Positions 1-12,992 are shown, counted from the first letter of the stretch. The stretch is 64,000 nt of DNA from Phialocephala subalpina (GCA_900073065.1 FJOG01000020.1:401770-465769), one strand, 5' to 3'. The notes: generated from the sequence alone by a model not told the origin. Numbers and translations are program-made.

Positions 1-186
1 AGGCAGAAAGCTGGAACAACCGGCTTACATATGTTATCAAAGCCCACCAGAAGTCCCCGGACCATCTCGAATGATGAATGCATTGGTGTATATTCTCATG
101 CCCATCAACACTGTACCAGCAGCGTTTTCTGACCAAGTAGCAGCAATCACTGCGGGTCCAAGGTCTGCCACATGCGGTGAAAGCAT
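1..186 (-). pseudogene. Pth11-like rhodopsin-domain membrane protein, 5' fragment at the window edge
   Basis: Read on the minus strand from an ATG at 186, the frame has an acidic/Gly-Pro start (DLGPAVIAATW), then a hydrophobic helix and the run MGMRIYTNAFIIR. This is the usual beginning of the first helices of fungal Pth11-type rhodopsin-domain proteins, where an Arg-rich loop is followed by GPDDFWW. Here the loop motif continues as GDFWWALITYVSRL, but one base out of frame, with the break in a run of four G at about 56-59. The rest would lie beyond position 1. It is either a pseudogene or carries a one-base error in the homopolymer. The family call is inference from a short stretch. Confidence 0.42.
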
Positions 187-1738
187 GTTTGAGAAAATAT
201 CTTCAAGCGAAGATTACAATGAAATTGTCGAGTCGAGCTTCTCCACATCAAAGCTTCAAACGACGATCCACTGCGATTCATGGGCTACTCTCTGAAGAAC
301 TACTTCACAAACGGCCGACGTCAAAATGCGGCAAGTGTTATCTGAAAGCAGTCTTCCCCAATCCATATCCACAATCACATCACTGTCCACTCTCCTCTGC
401 ATCGCACAGGATATCGTGTTGTTAGAGTGAAAAAAACATGGCTGGTGCTACCCCTAGAGCGCTTCGTAATTCTTCGAGTCTGTAAACGGACGAGACCGAT
501 CCTGCTTGTTTGCATTGTCGTGTACAAGGAACTGTGGTAGTAAAGTGTGGAAGTCACATCCAGGAAAGGAAACATGTGATCTGGCTTGTTATGGATCTGC
601 CTGGAAGCAAAGACGGACTCTTGTCAAACACGGTCCAAGTCCCTGAAGGCTTCATCTGTTTCTCAATGTTACATCGTCTGAAGACACTTGGAATCTTCTC
701 ATTGTTGACATTTCCACACCATGGCTTGGGTAGGCCACAGAATCCCGAGGACTTGGAAAATTGATGTTCGATCCTTCCAAAGCTGGGGTCCTTGCATTCC
801 GTCAATTTGCTCGACGCTACTTTGCGTACCGACTCTGAAGTTTTTCGCTTCTTTCATTCATTTACGACAACGGACGAAAACATCTGATACAGCCTGGAAT
901 TAGACGCCTAGGATACACTGACAAGTGGCGTCAAATCGTATCGTGTCCTCGAGCTAACATCAAGGAGACGGGATGACGAGGAGGCTCTTCTATGTTCAAA
1001 CAATACGAGCGACCAGGCACTACTTCGTGACTAAGGAGCAGGGAAATCAGTTCTTGAGCTGCCGCTTCTCCAGACATCGTTCGATTTTCGGGTCACCTTC
1101 TAGATCAGTCAACCACTTGCAAGCATGGAGCTTCTCGATCTTTTCCAGATCCTCGAAATGAAACCACTTATGGTTCTTTGGGGCCATTCGGAAATAATGC
1201 AGCCTGTCTGCAGCTCTTTATTCATGCTTCCAAAAACATTCAACTCGTTGGTGGATGAAGTGCCGTTCCCACACATGCATGACTGCCTGCATCGTCTGGA
1301 GCGCCAATGCAAGAGAATGCAGGGCTGTCTGGAGCTCGGTGTACCGAGACGTTTTCCACCAACGCCATCCCGCATCGACAGGGATCGCTGCGGGGTGGCG
1401 GTCGACCTTCCTCCTCATCCTTGTCATGAGCATATGCAATGAGGAAACAGCCTTGCCCGGGAAGGCTTCCTGTGCCACGGACCTATCTGGGGTACGGAAC
1501 GAAACGCTTGATCGAACTGCGTGCATCATGTATTGACATCCTCCAAGAGACTTCGGGTTTGCATCTGCAGGCTTCGTTTATTATCGTTCAATTGGATGAC
1601 GAGGTATACTCGCTGTGCATGGAGTTCCGTCCGATGGCGAAAATGGCCTAGTTGGTTGTGCATGACACATCGGCTGATCTGGGAATATCCTGATGGATGA
1701 GATGCAAGTACCTCGATTGTGTACAGTGTTTCACAAGA
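187..1738. other. Gene-poor 5' region with decayed frames
   Basis: I see no intact gene in this 1.5 kb. The open frames are short and mutually overlapping. The only coherent stretch is on the minus strand from about 1529 down to 1050. There one frame runs through a basic helical segment (WRWWKTSRY), meets a single TAA near 1218-1220, and continues as an acidic/basic tail (FEDLEKIEKLHACKW) to a stop near 1047. That could be the end of a decayed or intron-containing gene of unknown family. The stretch just before 1739 must hold the promoter of the O-methyltransferase. Confidence 0.3.
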
Positions 1739-3257
1739 ATGGCTTCCTTGATTGAGCTGGCAAAGCAGGTACAGATCGCCGCCGAGGCTGTCGCGGCTGG
1801 GAAGGACGGAAATAATTTGCAGCTGTTAAGAGCTATTCGAAATTTGAATCGCGTCGCCGAATCTCCTACTGATCGTTTGAGGAGAGTGTCTTATCAGGTG
1901 AGATCACATTTTCCATCTTGAAATGACTTCATGATTGCTGATAGGGATTTTCTAGACCGCACAATGCGCTGCTGTCCGGCTAGCTGTCGAGATGGGCTTG
2001 CCCCAAGCTCTTGTCGATGCAAATACCTTGACTGCTGCTGAGCTTGCAACAAAATCTGGAGCAGACCAGGTCTTGATTGGTAACCACACCTTCGTGCAAT
2101 ATGCAGGTCGTCAATGATGACCGTCTTGAAGACCATTGGCTGAATCTGTTCTTGGCTAGTCCGTGTGATGAGAGTCCTCGTTGCAATGGACATAGTTGAT
2201 GAGATCGGAGAAGAGCACTACAAATCCAGTCTAACAACAGAGACTCTCGCAACTCTAACTTGGAGTGCCGGAATAAGATTTCTGTGAGTGTACACAGAAT
2301 GAAAGTTTAGTAAACTCCAAGGACTTACTTGACGTCCAGACACGAGACACTCACTCCCACATTTGCAAAAGTTGTAGAATACTACCACGAGACCGAATTC
2401 AAGATAACAGAAAAGACGGCCTTCGAGTATGCGCTCGACAAGGACTTCTGGACTTTCCTTAGGGAACAACCATTGCTTCACAAAGACTTTCTTGATTACA
2501 TGAAAGGACGAAAGGATGGCCATCCGAGGTGGCTGGAGTACTTTCCAGTGTCTACCCAAGTGCAAGATCTCAGCACGGCTGAGGATGCAGTGACTCTTGT
2601 CGATATTGGCGGAAACCTGGGTCACGACTTGAAGCTGTTCCAGGAAAAATGTCCCGAGATACCTGGAAGGTTGGTTTTGATGGATTTGCCAGAGACCATT
2701 GATGGGAACCATGATCCATTAAAAGGGATTGAGAAGATTAAGTATGACTTTTTCACTGCTCAGACTGTCCTGGGTATGCATCATGTTCCTTCTTTAGGCG
2801 ATAAGCTCTGACTATGGCAGGTGCCAAATTCTACATGTTTCGGGCGATCTGCCATGACTGGCCTGATGAAGATTGCAAGAAGTTCCTAGGAAATACCGTC
2901 AAAGCCATGAAGAAAGGCTACTCGAGGCTTTTGATCAACGATCAGGTGCTTCCGAATACTGGCGCTGAACTGCATCCCACCATGCTTGACTTTACCATGA
3001 TGGCCTACTTTCATGCTAGTATGTATAAATCTCGCCCTGATTCTATCATTTCGTAGGGAGTCGAGCTCACGAAGAGCTCGGTTCCTCGGCTCCTCCCCTC
3101 AGCATCCATTGAAACCACTTACTAACTTCTTGTAGTGGAGAGGACGGAGACGCAGTGGCATATTTTACTAGACAGCATTGGAGTAGAGATCGTAAAGATC
3201 TGGAGGTTTGATGGCGGTGGGTCGGAAGCTGTCATCGAGGCTAGGCTGAAAGAGTAG
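1739..3257 (+). CDS. SAM-dependent O-methyltransferase (family 2, plant-COMT-like)
   Basis: Six exons (1739-1897, 1956-2079, 2160-2283, 2340-2773, 2821-3018, 3136-3257) join in frame to give 386 residues, a normal length for fungal class II O-methyltransferases. The N-terminal part is the helical dimerisation region. The SAM-binding glycine motif VDIGGNLGHD follows, and the motif ICHDWPDEDC carries the catalytic-base histidine. Near the end the family motif MMAYFHAMERTETQW is rebuilt across the last intron. The enzyme would methylate a hydroxyl of a small aromatic or polyketide-type substrate in the cytosol; the substrate cannot be read from sequence. Start ATG 1739 gives the typical MASLIELAKQ beginning; an in-frame ATG at 1697 is possible. 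An MFS transporter and a Zn2Cys6 regulator follow on the same strand, which is suggestive of a small metabolite locus, but no backbone synthase is visible. Confidence 0.88.
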
Positions 3258-4068
3258 ACTTCGTATCACTGCTCTCACTCTTCGTAAATATCTCCAATAC
3301 TAGACACCTCAGCATTAGTTTGTCAACTATCAAAGACCTCATCGTAGACAATGTTTCATCCTCCCAAAGGCATCGCAAGCTATCTCAAACTCCATATCAA
3401 TTGCAGGATCGACAGCTACCATCTGCTAGAAAATAACCAACTCGCTAGCTGGCAGTAGCTGCATCCCTCCGACCACAACCACAATCTGGCACCTGCTTCA
3501 TCCCCCATGCAAGCCGCGCCTCTCTTCCGCAGCGGCACCAAGCTCCTCCTGCAAGTACCATGATGATCCCCAAACAAGCTTCCCGCTTCCCCATGTTCGA
3601 TCAATGTTCATTTTTCCAAATCCGCGTATAAGTCCGAAAGCCGAAGGAAGCTTGTTTTCGTGCCCCCTACCCTGGACCCCGCACCAATATACAAAACGAG
3701 ACGAACCTCGAATGATCTGTTCCGCTTGAGGTTCTGATTCTGTCGTGTTGGATATTTCGAGGGTTGAGGTTTCCGTGCCTTTTAAAACCCTTCCGTTTCT
3801 AGTCCTGGCGTCGTCAGACCTTTAATCTCACGTTCTGAATCGATAGATTCAATTTCCTTGCGATAATCTTTGAGGAGGTTGGTGGAGATTTGCTTGCAGC
3901 TTCAAGTGGATAGCACGGGGTCGATGATCGGAATGTGAGTGTGTCCGGGGAAGTTGATAAAATGGCAGGTTAGCTACCTCTGTTTCTCTCGTTGAGCTGA
4001 ACGACCTTCGCACCGCTCTTTGTCCAACTCCAATCTACCCCTCTTTCTAATGGTCCCATCTAGGCATC
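3258..4068. promoter_or_regulatory. Intergenic region between methyltransferase and transporter
   Basis: This 811-bp stretch has no supported gene. The short open frames lack family features and have no codon-level continuity. Pyrimidine-rich tracts shortly before 4069 (for example around 4017-4050) are typical of fungal core promoters. It therefore probably holds the 3' end of the methyltransferase transcript and the promoter and leader of the MFS gene. Confidence 0.4.
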
Positions 4069-5840
4069 ATGTCGTCCCCCTCTCCAAAGGTATCCGCAGA
4101 GGATATCCGCGACGAAAAGGATACCACCAATATTGAGGAAACTCCTCCCTCTCCAATAGCGGACCTGAAAATGCACCATGATGGCTCGACAATTCTCGTC
4201 CCGCAACCGAGCTCGGATCCCAACGACCCTTTGAACTGGAGCGTCATGAAGAAACATGTCTTCCTATTCGTCATAGCCGTCACTGCTTTTCTGCCAGATT
4301 ACGGAAGTTCAACAGGAGCGATCACGAATTTGGTGCAGCCTGTGTATGTCGCCCCTTCTTTATTCTCCTTTTACTTCTCGCCCTATAGTCCCCCCTCCAT
4401 CTGGACAAACCTCGAGCAATAAGTCCTCCAGTTAATAATATAACCAGAACTTTTGGAGTCCCAGAGACAATTGTCAATCATTCCCTGGTCGGGAACCTAT
4501 TCATGCTAGGTGCAGGTGGCATATTCGTCGTTGCTTTATCTGCATACTTTGGAAGGTTGCCGGTGCTGTTTTGGTTTTCGATCTTCGCATTCCTGACAGC
4601 CGCTTGGTCGGCTGCTGCTACCACTCTCGAAAGCTTCGAAGGTGCGAGGATTCTACATGGGTTTTTCTCCACTGTTGCTCAAGCCGTAAGTTGATGGGGG
4701 ACTTCGGGAAGGGAATGGCGATGACTAAATCGCCTATAGGGCGGATTGATGTTTATCAAGGATATCTTCTTCGCTCATGAACATCCGTAAATATCTTCCA
4801 ATTGTCGGATTTGGGTCAGACTGACGAGAATCTAGTCGCAAAATCAACATCTGGTCGTGTTTCATAGTCGTCTCCCCATATCTCGGACCATTTGTGGCTT
4901 CCTTCATCACTTGGAAGTCAACTTGGCCATGGGCATACTGGGTCCTCACCATTCTCTGGGCAGTAGCGCTCATACTCATTGTAGGTATCATGGACGAGAC
5001 ATATTATGATCGAAAGATTCCGCAAGGCCAACAACCACGACGAAAGTCCCGACTTCTGAGGCTCATCGGTGTTGAGCAATGGCATAGTCGTCATCAGAGA
5101 AACACATTCCCGCAGGCCATGAGCAGACCTGCGATTGCCATTACCAAGATTCCAGTGATTTTAGTGACGTTGTATTATGTCTTTACTTTCGGATGGGTCA
5201 TTGGGCTTAATGCCACGACGGGAGTCTTCCTGCATGAGCTATATCACTTCAACTCAGAAGCGTCAGGTAGACTTCACTCACCTTTCAATTTTTGTAGAGA
5301 CTGATCGCTGTATCAGCGCTCTACTTTTTTGCTCCAATGGTAGCAACTGTTCTCGGAGAGATCACAGGTCACTTCGTCTTCGACCTCTCCGCACGCATCT
5401 ACCGAAAACGCAATAACGGAAGTATGGAGCCAGAAGCTCGCCTCCTACCCCTCTGGTTCGCAACCCCGCTCATGGTCCTCGGCATCGTCCTACTAGGCTT
5501 TACATTGGAAAACCACTGGCATTACATGGTGATGGCTGTGACTTGGGGACTCTTCGTCTACGGCATCATCATCTGCACAACAGGCATAAATGCCTATCTC
5601 TTGGATGCTTATCCCGAAGCTTCAGGAGAAGTTGCTGCTTGGATCAATTTTGGTAGAACTGTTGGGGGGTTTATTATTACTTATTATGAGATCCCGTGGA
5701 TAACGGCGATGGGGACGAGGAGTGCGTTGGGGATTCAGGCTAGTATTGTGGCGGCGGCTTTTGGGTTTATTGTTGTGTTGCAGTTTTGGGGGAAGAGGTT
5801 GAGGGAGTTTTCCGGGAGTGTGAAGTTTGCGACTGATTAG
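4069..5840 (+). CDS. MFS transporter, HOL1/DHA1-like
   Basis: Five exons (4069-4343, 4448-4685, 4740-4786, 4836-5266, 5317-5840) join in frame to 504 residues. The cytosolic N-terminus carries the DPNDPLNWS motif typical of the fungal DHA1/HOL1-type drug:proton antiporter branch of the major facilitator superfamily. It is followed by about twelve hydrophobic helices with a central charged loop (roughly residues 230-280). The family exports or imports small molecules at the plasma membrane using the proton gradient; substrate unknown. Each predicted intron restores both reading frame and helix pattern. The C-terminus is short, ending VKFATD. Its position between an O-methyltransferase and a Zn2Cys6 regulator would fit export of a modified metabolite, which is inference only. 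Confidence 0.9.
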
Positions 5841-6721
5841 AAGCACTTGCTGGAGTATGTGTTTAAAGTGACGAAGCAGGCTAAAACTGTGCGTAATGGT
5901 GATCAGAGCAATGGAATGCAATGAGACTGCAGCAAAGACGAACTGTGTGATTGTGGCTTGAACACTTGGGGCATTGAAGTTAACACAGACTTCCTTTTCT
6001 GCTTTCTCTTCCGGTCCAGGTAGTGACCTGCGGAGACTTTGCAGCCTTGCGTGACTGAACCAGATGGCTCGTTGAGATAGTCGAGACAAAAATCGACGAA
6101 ATATGAAGAGGAGCAAAACAGAGACGAGGCCCATGATAATTCATAAGTGAGGTGCATATTGAGATGCAGAAGAGCTCGGAGCTGAAAGCACAAAGAGGGA
6201 AACGGGCGTGGTTCTCTTGACGGAAGTGGCGTTCGGTGACTCGGTGAGGCTTTTTGGGTGTGGCTGGTGCTCACGTGCAAGGTTCCAGAAGCGGTCCGGC
6301 ACTCGTTAACCTTACCGAACCTTCCTTTTCCACTTGCATCATCAGGAACGTTTCGTTTGGCCCAAAGTTCGAAGCTGCTTTATTTATTTTGGTCTTGGAC
6401 GACCTCATCGTTGACTTCATCGTACCATTCCGAGGAAAAACACGGCGCGTCGAAGTTTCAGTCACCAGGACCACAGAGGACATTTACGACAACCACGGAA
6501 AACGCGTCGGAGTATCTGGGGGTTGTGGAGCTATTGCGTCAGGTGCAACTCATGATGCTTACAACGAGGTATTCATGATCGCATTCGAGTCCCAATAAAG
6601 ATCACATCACCGCGCGAACTTGGAGGATATTCAGGTATTATTGAGGCCTGGTGCCGCTTGGATCCCTGGATCAGGATTCAGACGAGGACGCGGTTTCCCG
6701 TTTTACCAGTTATCCCGATGA
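5841..6721. promoter_or_regulatory. Intergenic region upstream of the Zn2Cys6 regulator
   Basis: This 881-bp region has no recognisable gene. Overlapping open frames occur on both strands (for example 6254-6598 plus and 5903-6280 minus), but none shows a domain, signal peptide or splice structure. Several ATGs precede 6722 on the plus strand, so upstream open frames could influence translation of the regulator. I take it as the 3' flank of the transporter and the promoter and leader of the regulator. Confidence 0.35.
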
Positions 6722-8871
6722 TTGATAACGAGGATGAATCACGTTTCCTTTCAGCCGCAACAACCTCCTCTTGCACCTACAAATCAGCAGCCAGAGATTG
6801 TTTCGAAGCCTCGAAAGCTTAGGAGGATTTCGAGAGCCTGTGACTTTTGTCACAAGCGAAGCATAAGATGTAAACCCAGCACGGAAGATGAAGCACGCTG
6901 CCAGAACTGCTTAGACTTCGGCGTTGCTTGCACATACAACCGTCCAGCCAAGAAGAGAGGCATCAAAAGCGGAAGTGCAAAAGCAGCAAGTGAAAATGGC
7001 ACGTCTTCAAGAGATGGAGAGAGCGATGCACGGATGCTCTTGGAATTAACACACGGCGTGCAAGGAAATGGTACCTTCAATGTGGTGAACGGGTTCTCTA
7101 TCCGTGAGAGGCTGAAGTCGATGAAGTTGACTGAAACAAAGATTCAAAACCTTGTGGATGTCTATCTCGAAGTTGTGTACCCCATGTAAATGCTCACCTC
7201 CCTTTGACAATGATCCAAATTCTAACTATTCTAGATTTCCACTGTTTCACATCCCGTCCCTACGAAGGAGACTGGCATCCAAAGATTACCTGACAGACCA
7301 CTCTTTCTTCGCAGACATTATGGCTATATGTACTTTGGCATCGGCAAGAGCAAGAGATGGAGCTCTACTACCTGGTCAATGGGAACCTGACCATTTTCGG
7401 CAGCCGCCACCAGAAGAGCTATTCGCAGTTGTTAAAGAGGTCATGCCGCATGAACTAGGTTCTATGAGAGGTCTTGACTGGATGCGTACTTGTGCCCTCA
7501 TGGCTCTTTTTGGCATCCAAGTCGGCAAGATCGAGATCATGCATCAATACTTGGGCATATATCACAGCTTGGTGGCAATGAATAGCCTGCACGACGAGAA
7601 AAATTGGCCCAAGAATGTCGGCATTGTGGAGACCGAACTGAGGAGACGATTGGTAAGGCTATTGCCCAATCTGAGAGACTAAAACTAATTTGACTAGTTT
7701 TGGTCAATGTATACTCTAGAAGTGTACTCTTCCATCATTTGGGGAAGCATGGTTCGTTGCCGAGAAGCACAATGCCATGTTTCAATTCCCAGCGAAATCG
7801 ACGATGAATTCTTCTCTGATGCTGGGTATCGTCCTCCAAATGCTCTCCTCATTTCATCTACGGCAGCCTCCAACACCATGTGTTGGCTTCACGGATGGAA
7901 CTTCGCAGTGGAGTTGTACCGCATCCTTGAGCATGCCATAGATGACTTCCACTGCCGACGCCAAACCAATGGTTCCTCTCCGTCCGAACTCTTCAATCGA
8001 GAAGTGCCGCACCAGACCGTTGTTCTGAATAAAGTCATGTCCATGTATGAACAATTACCACGGCAATTCAAAGAAGCGAGTATCAATCCCATGAACGGCC
8101 AAGGCGGGCTAGAAGACAAGTTTAGCTTTCAAGCTGCGAACATCACTGCAACGCTTCAGCTGGTCCGCATGATCTTGTTTACATCCGAAAAGGCAAACCC
8201 AGAAGAGAAGTGTGCCATCGCCCGCGATCTCCTTGACAGTTTCGCCAAAATTCCTGTTGAATTTCTTCGAGCCCTCTCCTCACCCCTGTTACACCACCTA
8301 GCAGGTATCGGCGCCATTCTCGGCTCTGTAATCGATAATCCCATCTCAGAGCCATCTTACATTCAGGTCCGAAATGTTTTGTAAGCTAGTTTATAACCAT
8401 CCTTTCGCAGCCAGAAATTAACAAAATACCAGGCTTCGGATGGCAGACCTCCTCTCTCAGCTCGAGCAGGGAATGTCCCACCTCGGCCCCGCCTCTCGCC
8501 TCCGCTCCCAAATCGAAAATATCGACGCCTTCATGGCCGCCCAACGCCAGATCGACCAGACACAATCGCGATCGCACCCAATGTTCGAAGCTCTAGGCCC
8601 CGCTCCAGTCGCGCCCATGACAATCAAGATCGAACCAAATCCAAACATTGATCCAAGTCTTCAAGACGCAATTGATGGGTTCCAAACCCCGGCGTACGAT
8701 TATTCGAGTTCAATGGGTGTGGGTTCAGGGAGCATGGCACCAGGTATGGGAACACAGGCGCCGGATGGAGAGTTTATGCGCGTGCCGCAGGAGATCATAC
8801 AGGATTGGCCATTTCCGATGGATATTAGTTCTGGATTTGCGACTTCCGCACCGGGACCGGGACCGTATTAA
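6722..8871 (+). CDS. Zn2Cys6 transcription factor with fungal MHR domain
   Basis: Four exons (6722-7185, 7235-7652, 7698-8380, 8433-8871) give 667 residues. The binuclear zinc cluster is at residues 40-70 (CDFCHKRSIRC then CQNC and C), with Cys spacing 2-6-9-2-6, preceded by a basic stretch. The long middle region (residues about 150-460), with motifs such as FFADIMAICTLASARARDG, matches the helical fungal-specific transcription-factor (MHR) domain. The tail is rich in Pro, Gly and Ser, like an activation region. It should bind CGG-type half-sites in the nucleus. It lies just downstream of the methyltransferase and transporter on the same strand and could regulate them; that is inference. An in-frame ATG at 6734 is an alternative start. 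Confidence 0.9.
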
Positions 8872-9361
8872 TCTGGCTTTGAGGAAGTAACGAGGGTTGT
8901 ATGATGTATGAAAAGAGAAGGGGTATTAAAAAGGGATGGGATACTTTGGAAGGAAACGGAAGATGGAGAATAACGAATGGGGTGAGGTAAAAGTGTGTTC
9001 TGGTTATGTCGAGACGAAAATAAAAGGCTGGGGAAATGGTGTTGGGGATGAGACAAAAATTGGCATGGATATCCATTGAGAGATTTGGTGCTTTAGCTTT
9101 GGTCTAGCTGTACCAATAGTGAGTGTGCTGTACATATTGCAAAGTACACTGGAGTTGTGTAGATTAAAAAATGCGTAGTGCTAGAGCTCTGCCTCTGAGA
9201 CTAATTGTCTTCACGTTTTGACACAACTGTGAACTTGAGCAAGACCACGGGATCGATTCTCGTCTGCCTATTTACCTGAAATAGAACTATCGTCGCTAGA
9301 GTGACTTCGCTATGCCATTGTACGTATTCCCAACAATTTACACATATCCCTAATCTCAACT
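8872..9361. other. Convergent 3' intergenic region
   Basis: About 490 bp lie between the 3' ends of the regulator (plus) and the exocyst gene (minus). Purine-rich and AT-rich stretches near 8900-9060 are typical 3' UTR and polyadenylation sequence. No gene or repeat is seen. Confidence 0.35.
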
Positions 9362-12300
9362 TCAAATCATCTGTCCCTGCCCGCCATTCTGAACCGGCCC
9401 TTGTCCCCCCTGCGTACTCGCCGAACTCTCCCTCTCCCTCCCTCCGTCCCTCGCCTGCCCCGGAGCTCTCGTCCTCACCTTCCTAAAACAAGCAAACTCA
9501 CTCCTACTCCCCTCCCTCAACCCCTTCAGCGTCTTCCTCATCTCCGGTAGCTCACTCTGCAACCTCGTTCTCGCGTCATTATCCGTCTTCCGATCCAGTT
9601 CCTGATATATACTACTCTGACTCTCACTCGCTCTATCCGTTGTGTATTGGCTTAGAGTTTGGGCAACGAATTCTACGTCGAGAGTGGCTTGCATTAATTC
9701 TGACAGGGTGTATTTTGGACGGAGACGGAAAGCTTCGAGGAGGGATTCGGAGGTTTTTTCAAGGAGGTAGGAGAGCATTTGGACGGTGAGAGAGGAGGCT
9801 GTTGTCGAGACTTGGGTGTGTACTAGCACGAGGGAGAGTAAAGAGTCGTAGACGTAAGGTCGTACTTCTTGGGGTTTTTCGTTGGGACGGGGAGACCAGG
9901 TTGGTGAGGCGATTCCGGATTTAATGATGGATTTCAACGCTTCGACTGAGGGACGGGTGTAAGAGGTGAAGAGTCTGGCGTCTATTTGGCCGAGGACGTC
10001 TTTGATGGTTTTTGTTTCTTCGGTTAGTTTTACGGCGAAGGCGTCTTCGAATTGTTTGGTTAGGTTGGGGACGATGTCGTTGCGGAGGGCGTGGAGGTTA
10101 GAGAGGGTTAAGAGCATGCGGACGTTCTGTGGGTGGGGTTAGTGAGAATTTTGGAATCAGAAGGGAGGGGAAGTACTCGGTCGCTGGCGTTGACGGTTCC
10201 GGCTCCTATGCTGGTTGCGATTACCATTGCTACTGGGCTTGCGAGACCGTCGTTGTCGGTTGTCCAGTCATCGTCTGCTTTCTTTACGGACTTCTCGGCG
10301 TTCTCTACCATCCCGCTTAAGGATTTGTACAGCGTAGTCACAAATTGACTTCGAACCATCTGCAGAAGCTTCGCTGGCGGTGGGAAGACAACACCCGTTG
10401 AACCAGATTTCGCCTCAGAGATATACAGAATCTTTTGCATTCCTGTCAAGATTGCGCTCTCAAAAGAGCCAAAGTAGGAAGGCATTCTGGTCAGGTCTCG
10501 CTTCTCAGGGGACCGTCTCCAGTCCTCCAAAACCTTGATGTTGGTTGCATCTTGATTCCATGCAGCACAGATGGCGATAACGCACCGCTCTCGAGCCTCG
10601 CCAACAAAAGCCTTCAAGCGGTCCAGAGCTGCACCATCGCCGCTACCCACAGGTGAAATGGCCGCCATTTCACTGGCTCCAGTCCCTACCAAGACCAGTA
10701 GCTTACCTAGATAATGGACACCACTCAATGAGTTGGACCACGGCGGCCAGAATCCATGCTTCTCCCATGCTTCACCTCGTTTGGGAGAAGGAGGAGGTAG
10801 GTTGTTTGCATCATAATTGAATCTTGGATCTCGGAGTGCCGACGGTGTGAGCTGTCCATTTCCATTTCCATTCAGTGCAGAAGCTGGAGTCTTTGGTGTC
10901 GGAGGCATAGGTGAAAATAATGCTGAGATATCATCGATTGGTGGGTCAACGAAGAAAGAGAAGATACTCTCTCGCAATTTATCGATCAGCTCCACGGTAC
11001 CGTTCTGCAAATCAAGCGTTCCTTGATCCGATAGCCTATGCCACTGCCGAGACTCGCCGTTGATACCTACTGGTAAACTTATTTGTGCTTTCCCGTCGAT
11101 GAAGCTCTGTACAGTCTGCCAGAATTCCACGACTTCTCCTAGAATACCCTGAGACCCAAGCATATCGCTCAAGAATGCGTGCATCTTCTCCCATAGCTCA
11201 ATGACTTCGGAAGAGTCAACCGAGGTGGGCTTGTCTTCAGCAGTTTGACGACCGAGTGATCTCAGATGAGAAGCAATAATCTGGGGAGTTGGTCTCTCTC
11301 CATTGGCAAGGCGCCTTCGCAGAATTTCTATCTCAATCTTTGAGCGATCTGAGGTCGTCTGAATCTTGCTTTTGAGATGATCGTATCGACTCAACAACCA
11401 AACCCAGATTGGGTTGTCAGTCACTCCTAACTCAAGCAGAACAGATATCAGCTCCATATGCTGGTCTTGTGGGCCACCACCAATTGCTTCACTTTTTGAA
11501 GTGTTTTGCAAAGCGATTAGCCGCCTCCAGACATCTCGCTTAAAATCTTCTATCTGCTCTTCAACGTCATGCCAAACACGTCCAGCAATTAACATCTGCA
11601 CAATTTGGGAGTCTGTTGGTGGTGTAGAGCCAAGATTCTCAGCAAGCTTTCTCGCATCATCTGCGTACCGCTTTGCTTTCGTATACTCTTCAACAATACT
11701 TTCGTAATCTTTCCGCTTGACACTATCCGTGATCGCTTGACCCACCTCGTACAGCTCTTTGTAGCGTTCCACGGTCCCAGTCATGGTCTTTAGGCTGTCC
11801 TCCTTGTCTCGTCCGCCCAGAGCAGGTCCCCAAACTTCTTCTGCCTTGGCAGATACATCGAGGAGAGGCGTCTTGATACCTAGGACTCCATACTCGCTCT
11901 CCTTGGTCAAAGCATTCTTCTTCTTGGCATCTGGTATTGGAGCAATCATGATGGAAGTCTGATTTCCACTGCTCGTCCTGAAGCTGTTCCTGCTGGCATG
12001 TCTGGAGTGAGGCCGGCGTGAAGGAGATGGTGGTGGAGGCTCAGCCCCACGGTATTTCATTTCCTTATACACATTGTCAATCGTGGCCTTAGCCCGTACG
12101 AATCGCTCAAAGTTGGACTCGACTAGGACCTTCAGCGAAGCAGACTTCTGGTCTATCGACCTGGATAGAACATCAAGACCGTCCAACAGCTGTTGTGTAG
12201 AGGCAGTGGAGTGGACTTGTGATAGGAATAATGCGGGGGAGAAAGTCGTAGATGATAAAAGAAACCTATTTCCTGCTGCTATTAGCTTTGTCTACAAGCT

Positions 12301-12653
12301 GGCCACATCTACTTACGAACTCTAGGATCCTCTTGCACTGGCAGACCCATCTGCCGCAGTATCCTCACAACGCTATCCGTAGAACCCAGGGGGTCAGGCT
12401 CATCTCTTTGCACCATAGTGTCCACTCCATTCTCCCCCCTCTGCGATCCAGGCAGGAAGCTCTTCCGGTCGCTCGCAACTCGTTCCAGGGCTGAATATCT
12501 CGATTTCGACCTTCGCATCATCCCATTGCGATTGGGCTTAGTCTCTTCCTCCTCGTCGGACGCATCGCTGTTGTCCTTGTCTGCAGGCCATTCTACTGGA
12601 TATGCTGTAGAGAGCTGGTAGTGCTCCAGGACAGTTCGCTCGTAATCCGTCAT
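9362..12653 (-). CDS. SEC5: Exocyst complex component Sec5 (EXOC2)
   Basis: Three exons on the minus strand (12653-12317, 12272-10177, 10126-9362) join in frame to 1065 residues, the usual size for fungal Sec5. After a charged N-terminus the first splice rebuilds the conserved block FLLSSTTFSPALFLSQVH. The Sec5 hallmark follows: SRSIDQKSASLKVLVESNFE, then an FVRAKATIDNVYKEMK-type helix. The first intron is only 44 bp. Sec5 is a helical rod subunit of the octameric exocyst that tethers secretory vesicles at the plasma membrane at hyphal tips and septa. The C-terminus ends in a Gly/Gln/Arg-rich low-complexity tail. It is divergently paired with IDH1 across about 340 bp. Confidence 0.93.
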
Positions 12654-12992
12654 TTTGGTGGTAGATAAGGTCGTTCTCTCTTCTCAGAGCTGGCCATGAG
12701 CAATGATCTCGTTGCCCCCACAGCACAATCCAAACTTCGAAGTTTATCGACTTGTGATCTGTTTCGTGATTCGTGATCCCCCTGCAGTGCAAGTGTTCCA
12801 AGCTGTAGCCGGTAAATGCCGATGTCGCGCTCCGGGAAGAAAGTTCGCTAGAAAAAGCAAAGCCTCGATTTCTTGGTTATCCCGCGCCTAGCTCTCGCAG
12901 CAAACCCTTCTTTCTCCCTCAATCCACCTCCCTCCTCCAAACACACTTCTACATATTATCTGCGAAAGCATACAGCTGCAGCATTACCCGAG
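12654..12992. promoter_or_regulatory. Bidirectional promoter SEC5/IDH1
   Basis: A 339-bp gap separates two divergent start codons, so both promoters must lie here. CT-rich tracts just before 12993 resemble fungal transcription start regions. I see no TATA box close to either gene. Confidence 0.5.
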
